Assembly: GCA_041612095.1 (NCBI GenBank)
Contig: JBFJJW010000037.1
Location: 1-18,328, forward strand
Source of the DNA: Solimonas sp041612095
GTDB taxonomy: Bacteria; Pseudomonadota; Gammaproteobacteria; Nevskiales; Nevskiaceae
Direction: 5' to 3'
Length of the DNA stretch: 18,328 nucleotides
This document shows, in pieces, positions 14,835 through 18,328 of this stretch. The notes beneath the pieces were generated by a model, which had not been told where the DNA came from, made no database searches, and worked only from the letters and a program-made list of their open reading frames with translations. Numbering within the stretch: position 1 is the first letter of the stretch; the number at the start of each line of letters is the position of its first letter. The position numbers were made by a program, and so were the translations under genes.

Positions 14835-15320
14835 ACGCCGCGCCAACGCGCGCAGCAGCGGGCGGGTACCGTAGTAAAGCACGGCAATCAGTGGCGGTGC
14901 CGATAAGCCCCATACGGTGATGCCATAGAGGCCCACGAGGCCGTAATCGGCCATGAACTGCAGCGGACCCGCCTGAAAGCGCTGGGCCAGCTCCGTGACC
15001 GAGAAGATCGGCACAGGCGGCTGGCCGAACAAGGTCTCACCGGCGCGGTAATACGGCAGCAGCAGCGCGATCTGCAGCGGATACACGAAGTAATTGACCA
15101 GCTGTATGACCGGCTGGTTGAGGCGCAGCCAGAATCCAGCCAGCGCGCACAGCAGGGTGGTGGCGCCGAGGATCGGGAAGATGCCGATCACCGCACCCAA
15201 GGCCAGGGTCAGTGCGATCTTCTCTGGCGTGATGCCTTGCTTCAGTTGCGCCACGATCGGCGCCACGACACGCCGCTGCCAGAACCCCACGAAGCGCGAT
15301 TGCTCCTCGGCGGTGCTCAC
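14826..15320 (-). CDS. DUF2062 family membrane protein
   Basis: This 164-residue inner-membrane protein has the DUF2062 signature GITPEKIALTLALGAVIGIF at about 29-48, running on through PILGATTLLCALAGFWLRLN. Hydrophobic helices lie at about 35-64, 69-90 and 127-148. DUF2062 proteins have no established function. The start is GTG at 15320, which overlaps the upstream stop by four bases (GTGA), so translation is coupled to the DUF1475-like gene. It is the last gene of the cfa operon and ends in a nine-base overlap with the convergent arsC-like gene, with no terminator visible. The link to lipid modification is from position only. Confidence 0.88.
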   Translation of the reverse strand: MSTAEEQSRFVGFWQRRVVAPIVAQLKQGITPEKIALTLALGAVIGIFPILGATTLLCALAGFWLRLNQPVIQLVNYFVYPLQIALLLPYYRAGETLFGQPPVPIFSVTELAQRFQAGPLQFMADYGLVGLYGITVWGLSAPPLIAVLYYGTRPLLRALARRSQ

Positions 15321-15664
15321 GGACGCCGCAGCAACAGGTCCTCGAAGCGCGCTGCCTGCGGCAGCTTCCAGATCTGCAACAGCACGTAGGCAGCCATGGC
15401 CATGTTGCCCAGACCCAGAATCAGCAGCAGCCAGGCGATCCGCGCGGGCCAGCTACGCTCCTTGTAGGCCACCCACAGCCAGAACCAGAGAAACGCGAAG
15501 TAGGCGTCCAGCAGGGTCGCCACAAACCACGGGTTGTAGCCTGCCGACGGCTGCGACCACAGATCGACTATGGCCGGCACGATGCTGACGTGGCCGGTGG
15601 CCCAGGTTGAAACCGCGATCAGCCCGAGCAGGGCCAGCACCGCGAAGCTCGCTGCGACTTTCAT
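15317..15664 (-). CDS. Small membrane protein, DUF1475-like
   Basis: This 115-residue hydrophobic protein has a membrane segment at about 2-21, another covering about 46-67 (FVATLLDAYFAFLWFWLWVA) and a third at about 76-98. The block NPWFVATLLDAYF with WVAYKER resembles DUF1475 proteins; this family call is from memory and moderately sure. ATG 15664 (MKVAASF) overlaps the cfa stop in a TAATG, and its own stop overlaps the next start. A longer frame extending into cfa (to 15751) is chance. Function is unknown; such small membrane proteins recur beside cfa, so a role in fatty acid modification is inferred. Confidence 0.78.
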   Translation of the reverse strand: MKVAASFAVLALLGLIAVSTWATGHVSIVPAIVDLWSQPSAGYNPWFVATLLDAYFAFLWFWLWVAYKERSWPARIAWLLLILGLGNMAMAAYVLLQIWKLPQAARFEDLLLRRP

Positions 15665-16980
15665 TACCCCGCCTTCCTCAGCGTGATTTGCATGAGGTCG
15701 ATACTGCCGGTGCGGAAGCCACATTCGCAATAGCTGAGGTAGTAGCGCCACATGCGCAGAAAGCGCTCGTCGAACTGCTGCACCACCTGATCACGCACCG
15801 CCAGCACGTTGCGGTGCCAGTGCGCGAGGGTATCGGCGTAGTCGCGGGCATAGAACTTGGCATCCTCGGCAATGAGGCCGGCGTTGGCTGCCAGATCCTG
15901 GAAGCGCCCGGGCGGGCACAGCATGCCGCCGGGGAAGATGTACTTCTGGATGAAGTCGCGCTTGCGGCGATACTCGTCGAAGATTTTCGGGCTGATGGTG
16001 ATACCCTGGATCGCGGCGCGACCGCCCGGCTTCAGCGCCTTCGCTATGGTCGCGAAGTAGCCCGGCCAGTATTCCTCGCCAACCGCCTCGTACATCTCGA
16101 TAGACACCACACGATCATAGGTCTCGACGACATCGCGGTAGTCACGCAGCTCGAAGCTGATACGGTCAGACAGGCCGGCGGCGGCGGCGCGCTTCTGCGC
16201 CTCGACCAGCTGCTCCTTGGACAACGTGATGCTGGTTACCCGGCAACCGGAGTGCTTGGCCGCATGGATCGCGAAGCCGCCCCAGCCCGATCCGATCTCC
16301 AGCAGATGATGCTCAGGCTTGAGCCCCAGGCGCTCGTACATCAGGCGGAACTTGTTGACCTGGGCGTCCATCAAGGTCTCGTTCGGCGGGATGAATGCGA
16401 TGGCGTCGCCCTCGCTGGCGTCGTCACGTCCGAACACGCCTGACGAGTAGGCCATCGTATCGTCGAGCCACATCTTGTAGAACTCGTTGCCGAGGTCGTA
16501 GTGATACTCGATGTTTGCGCGCGCCTGTGTCTTGGTATTGGCATTGAGGCGGTGCTTGATCCAGCCGGCGACGCGCCCCAGCACGTTCTTCTCGTACGGG
16601 CCCTTGTAGTACGGCTCGTTCAGATACAGCACCGCCAACAACCGCGACAGGTCGGGAGAATCCCACAGGCCCTCGAGGTAGGCCTCGCCAAAACCGACTT
16701 CGCCGCCGCGCAGCACATGCCCGATCACCGCGCTGGAGCGGATATGCAGCACCCCATGCGGGCCGCTTTCGCTGCCCCGGAACTGGCGCTGTTCGCCGTT
16801 GGGCAGCATCACGTCCAGCGTGCCGATGCGCATGCCCTTGAGCATGTACATCAGGATGCGCAGACCCCAGGCCGTGCGCTCACCACCGCGCGCCAGCCCC
16901 GCCGGCAGATCGGGGGAGAACCCGTCTCGCGACAGGATGCGGTTGATCTCAGCGCGTTGCTCTTCGTTTTGCGGTTTCAT
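15664..16980 (-). CDS. cfa: Cyclopropane-fatty-acyl-phospholipid synthase
   Basis: This 438-residue enzyme uses S-adenosylmethionine to methylenate cis double bonds of membrane phospholipid acyl chains, giving cyclopropane fatty acids; related enzymes make methylated or branched products. The N-terminal lipid-facing domain includes EVGFGEAYLEGLWDSPDL. It is followed by IEYHYDLGNEFYKMWLDDTM (158-177), the SAM-binding loop LLEIGSGWGGFAIHAAKHSG (226-245), VVSIEMYEAVGEEYWPGYF and KYIFPGGMLCPP. The late block FRTGSIDLMQITL is also family-like. The start ATG 16980 has AGGAAG about ten bases upstream; the frame stays open 12 codons further. Length is slightly above E. coli Cfa (382). It is the core of an operon with DUF1365 and the FAD oxidoreductase upstream and DUF1475-like/DUF2062 genes downstream. 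Proteobacterial relatives often sit under stress sigma-factor control, but no regulator is seen here. Confidence 0.94.
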   Translation of the reverse strand: MKPQNEEQRAEINRILSRDGFSPDLPAGLARGGERTAWGLRILMYMLKGMRIGTLDVMLPNGEQRQFRGSESGPHGVLHIRSSAVIGHVLRGGEVGFGEAYLEGLWDSPDLSRLLAVLYLNEPYYKGPYEKNVLGRVAGWIKHRLNANTKTQARANIEYHYDLGNEFYKMWLDDTMAYSSGVFGRDDASEGDAIAFIPPNETLMDAQVNKFRLMYERLGLKPEHHLLEIGSGWGGFAIHAAKHSGCRVTSITLSKEQLVEAQKRAAAAGLSDRISFELRDYRDVVETYDRVVSIEMYEAVGEEYWPGYFATIAKALKPGGRAAIQGITISPKIFDEYRRKRDFIQKYIFPGGMLCPPGRFQDLAANAGLIAEDAKFYARDYADTLAHWHRNVLAVRDQVVQQFDERFLRMWRYYLSYCECGFRTGSIDLMQITLRKAG

Positions 16981-17038
16981 CCGGCTCGCTTCCTCTCTCA
17001 CCCGCGCCGGACGCATCCGGCGGCTCGTTGTTGTCCGT

Positions 17039-17827
17039 TCAGGTCACTTTCTGCAGGGCCTGCTCTGGCTTGCGATGGAACTTCGCGCCACGCAGCCACA
17101 GCTTCAGCGCCTCCCAATGAATGCCGAGCACGACCTTGACGGTCATCCATGGCATACGCAGGACCTGTCCCAGAATCGCGCCATCCGTCAGCGGCTTGCG
17201 CGCGCCGGCAAGCGTCGCGTCGAGTATGGGCTGATCCTCACGGGTTTCATGGATCACCACCCGCACCCGCGCCGCAGGCGCACTGAGCGTGAAGCGATAC
17301 CGGCCGACCCGGTCGAGGAAGGGCGAGACATGAAACACCTTGTCCTTCTCCAACGCCTGTTCATACGGGAAGGGAGCGTGATCGGATGCCAGCACGTAGC
17401 AATGCCTCTCGCCAAAGGTGTTGCGCACCTCGACGATCACCGCACGCGGCGTGCCGTCTCGGTGATCGCAGTACCAGAGGCTGATGGGGTTGAAGGCAAA
17501 GCCGAGCACGCGCGGGAACGCCAGCAGCCGGATGCGCCCGCCCTCAAGGCGGATGCCGCGCTGATTCAGCAGCCCTTCGGCCCAGTGACGCAGGCCGCGG
17601 CCGTCGCCGTCGCCGTGGTCGGCGTCGCGCAGCGACAGCAGGTTGAAGCGGTTGTGTGAGAAGAAACGCAGGCGGCGACCCAGTTCCGGCAGGCGGTCGA
17701 TATCGACCAGCACATAGAACACGCGGTAGACAAACCGGTACAGCGGCGGCACCCGGCGCCGGTGCATGACCTGCGTCGTGTACAGCGAGCCGTCCTCGTT
17801 CACAGCTGCGTCCATTTCGGCAGGCAT
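17039..17827 (-). CDS. DUF1365 domain-containing protein
   Basis: This 262-residue protein of the DUF1365 family has the usual N-terminal block SLYTTQVMHRRRVPPLYRFV, then YRVFYVLVDIDRLPEL and FFSHNRFNLLSLRDADHGDG. Central marks include PRVLGFAFNPISLWYC and EVRNTFGERHCYVL, and late in the protein are KVFHVSPFLD and LGIHWEALKLWLRGAKF. No signal peptide is seen and function is unknown. DUF1365 genes are nearly always beside an FAD-dependent oxidoreductase and a cfa-type methyltransferase, as here, so a role in acyl-chain modification is inferred. The start is chosen at ATG 17827, with GGGGA ten bases upstream; ATG 17815 is also possible. Either way it overlaps the FAD gene's 3' end by 16-28 bases, indicating translational coupling. 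A run of Asp/Gly codons encodes DADHGDGDGRG. Confidence 0.87.
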   Translation of the reverse strand: MPAEMDAAVNEDGSLYTTQVMHRRRVPPLYRFVYRVFYVLVDIDRLPELGRRLRFFSHNRFNLLSLRDADHGDGDGRGLRHWAEGLLNQRGIRLEGGRIRLLAFPRVLGFAFNPISLWYCDHRDGTPRAVIVEVRNTFGERHCYVLASDHAPFPYEQALEKDKVFHVSPFLDRVGRYRFTLSAPAARVRVVIHETREDQPILDATLAGARKPLTDGAILGQVLRMPWMTVKVVLGIHWEALKLWLRGAKFHRKPEQALQKVT

Positions 17828-18328
17828 TCGGCATCTATCCCCGCTACCGCGCGCAGGCCTGACTTGAGGCCATCCTCGTGGAACCCGAACCCGGTCCAGG
17901 CTCCGGCCCACCACAGGCCGCCCGCACCTTGGATGTCCACCATACGCCGATGTGTCGTCACGCTGTCGGCGCCATAGTGCGGATGGTCATAAACCACGTC
18001 GTAAAGAATCCTCTCGGCCGGGATTTCACGCGTCGGGTTCAGGGTCACGATGTAGTTCACCGGCCCCGGTATGCCCTGCAACAGGTTCATCCAGTAACTG
18101 CCGGAGATCGGGCGGTTGTGCACCTCCCGTGCGAAATCCGGCCGGAAGAAATCGGCGTCGTCGTTGATGTAGTTCCAGGACGCCCAGGCCCGCCGCCGCC
18201 GGGGCAGGTAGCTTTCATCGGTATGCAGCACCACGCGGCTGGCGTTGTAGGGGATGCCGCCGAGCACGCGCCGCTCCTGCGCGCTGGCATCCGCCAGCAG
18301 TCGCAGCGCCTGATCGGAATGGGTGGCG
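17800..18328 (-). CDS. FAD-dependent oxidoreductase (cfa-cluster type), C-terminal part
   Basis: This is the C-terminal 176 residues of an NAD(P)/FAD-dependent amine-oxidase-like protein; the N-terminus with the Rossmann motif lies beyond the window. The visible part starts ATHSDQALRLLADASAQERR and continues with IPYNASRVVLHTDESYLPRR and RRAWASWNYI. The final block GGLWWAGAWTGFGFHEDGLK is the FAD-contacting end of the family. Relatives are annotated as amine oxidase, flavin-containing, or as 'cyclopropane cluster' oxidoreductase, and may act on fatty acid chains before or after Cfa, but the reaction is not established. It is the first visible gene of the minus-strand operon and overlaps DUF1365. 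Confidence 0.9.
   Translation of the reverse strand, partial: ATHSDQALRLLADASAQERRVLGGIPYNASRVVLHTDESYLPRRRRAWASWNYINDDADFFRPDFAREVHNRPISGSYWMNLLQGIPGPVNYIVTLNPTREIPAERILYDVVYDHPHYGADSVTTHRRMVDIQGAGGLWWAGAWTGFGFHEDGLKSGLRAVAGIDAECLPKWTQL

Overview
The window is GC-rich chromosomal DNA that looks like a gammaproteobacterium near Xanthomonadales or Nevskiales. This is an inference from protein resemblance (an E. coli-like YdfG, a biosynthetic SpeA beside SpeE, a GlnK/AmtB locus, a Cfa cluster) and not from a marker gene. Genes are densely packed, and I see no rRNA, tRNA, CRISPR, insertion sequence or phage gene.

Layout. (1) 1-3635, plus strand: an ammonium transport and sensing locus of two tandem PII-Amt pairs (truncated PII, Amt, glnK, amtB). 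The two Amt proteins belong to clearly different subtypes. Strong hairpin terminators follow each of the last three genes, and a candidate sigma-54 promoter precedes glnK. (2) 3675-4493: divergent small genes for a dual-CDGSH iron-sulfur protein and an exported DUF4124 protein. (3) 4524-8570: polyamine genes speE (minus) and speA (plus), which are divergent. speA is followed after one base by a PHA-synthase-like alpha/beta protein with a Cys-Asp-His triad. (4) 8585-12880, minus strand: a run of four genes for a di-iron fatty acid hydroxylase/sterol desaturase-type membrane protein, YdfG, an alpha/beta hydrolase and an LtaS-like membrane sulfatase-fold enzyme. (5) 13007-14834: a Lys/Ala/Arg-rich histone-like protein, an EamA exporter and a divergent ArsC/YfgD-like reductase. 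(6) 14826-18328, minus strand: a cyclopropane fatty acid synthase operon (FAD oxidoreductase, DUF1365, cfa, DUF1475-like, DUF2062) with overlapping start and stop codons.

How the genes work together. Region 1 imports ammonium and gates the channels by PII. speA converts arginine to agmatine, the first step towards putrescine, and speE converts putrescine to spermidine; the intervening agmatine enzymes and speD are not in the window. Region 6 modifies unsaturated membrane acyl chains, and region 4 has further lipid- and envelope-type enzymes whose substrates cannot be read from sequence.

No wholly new system stands out. The most unusual points are the speA / PHA-synthase-like coupling, the acidic Ala/Glu linker in the first Amt, a terminator lying between glnK and amtB, and the small histone-like protein with a non-repetitive helical tail.
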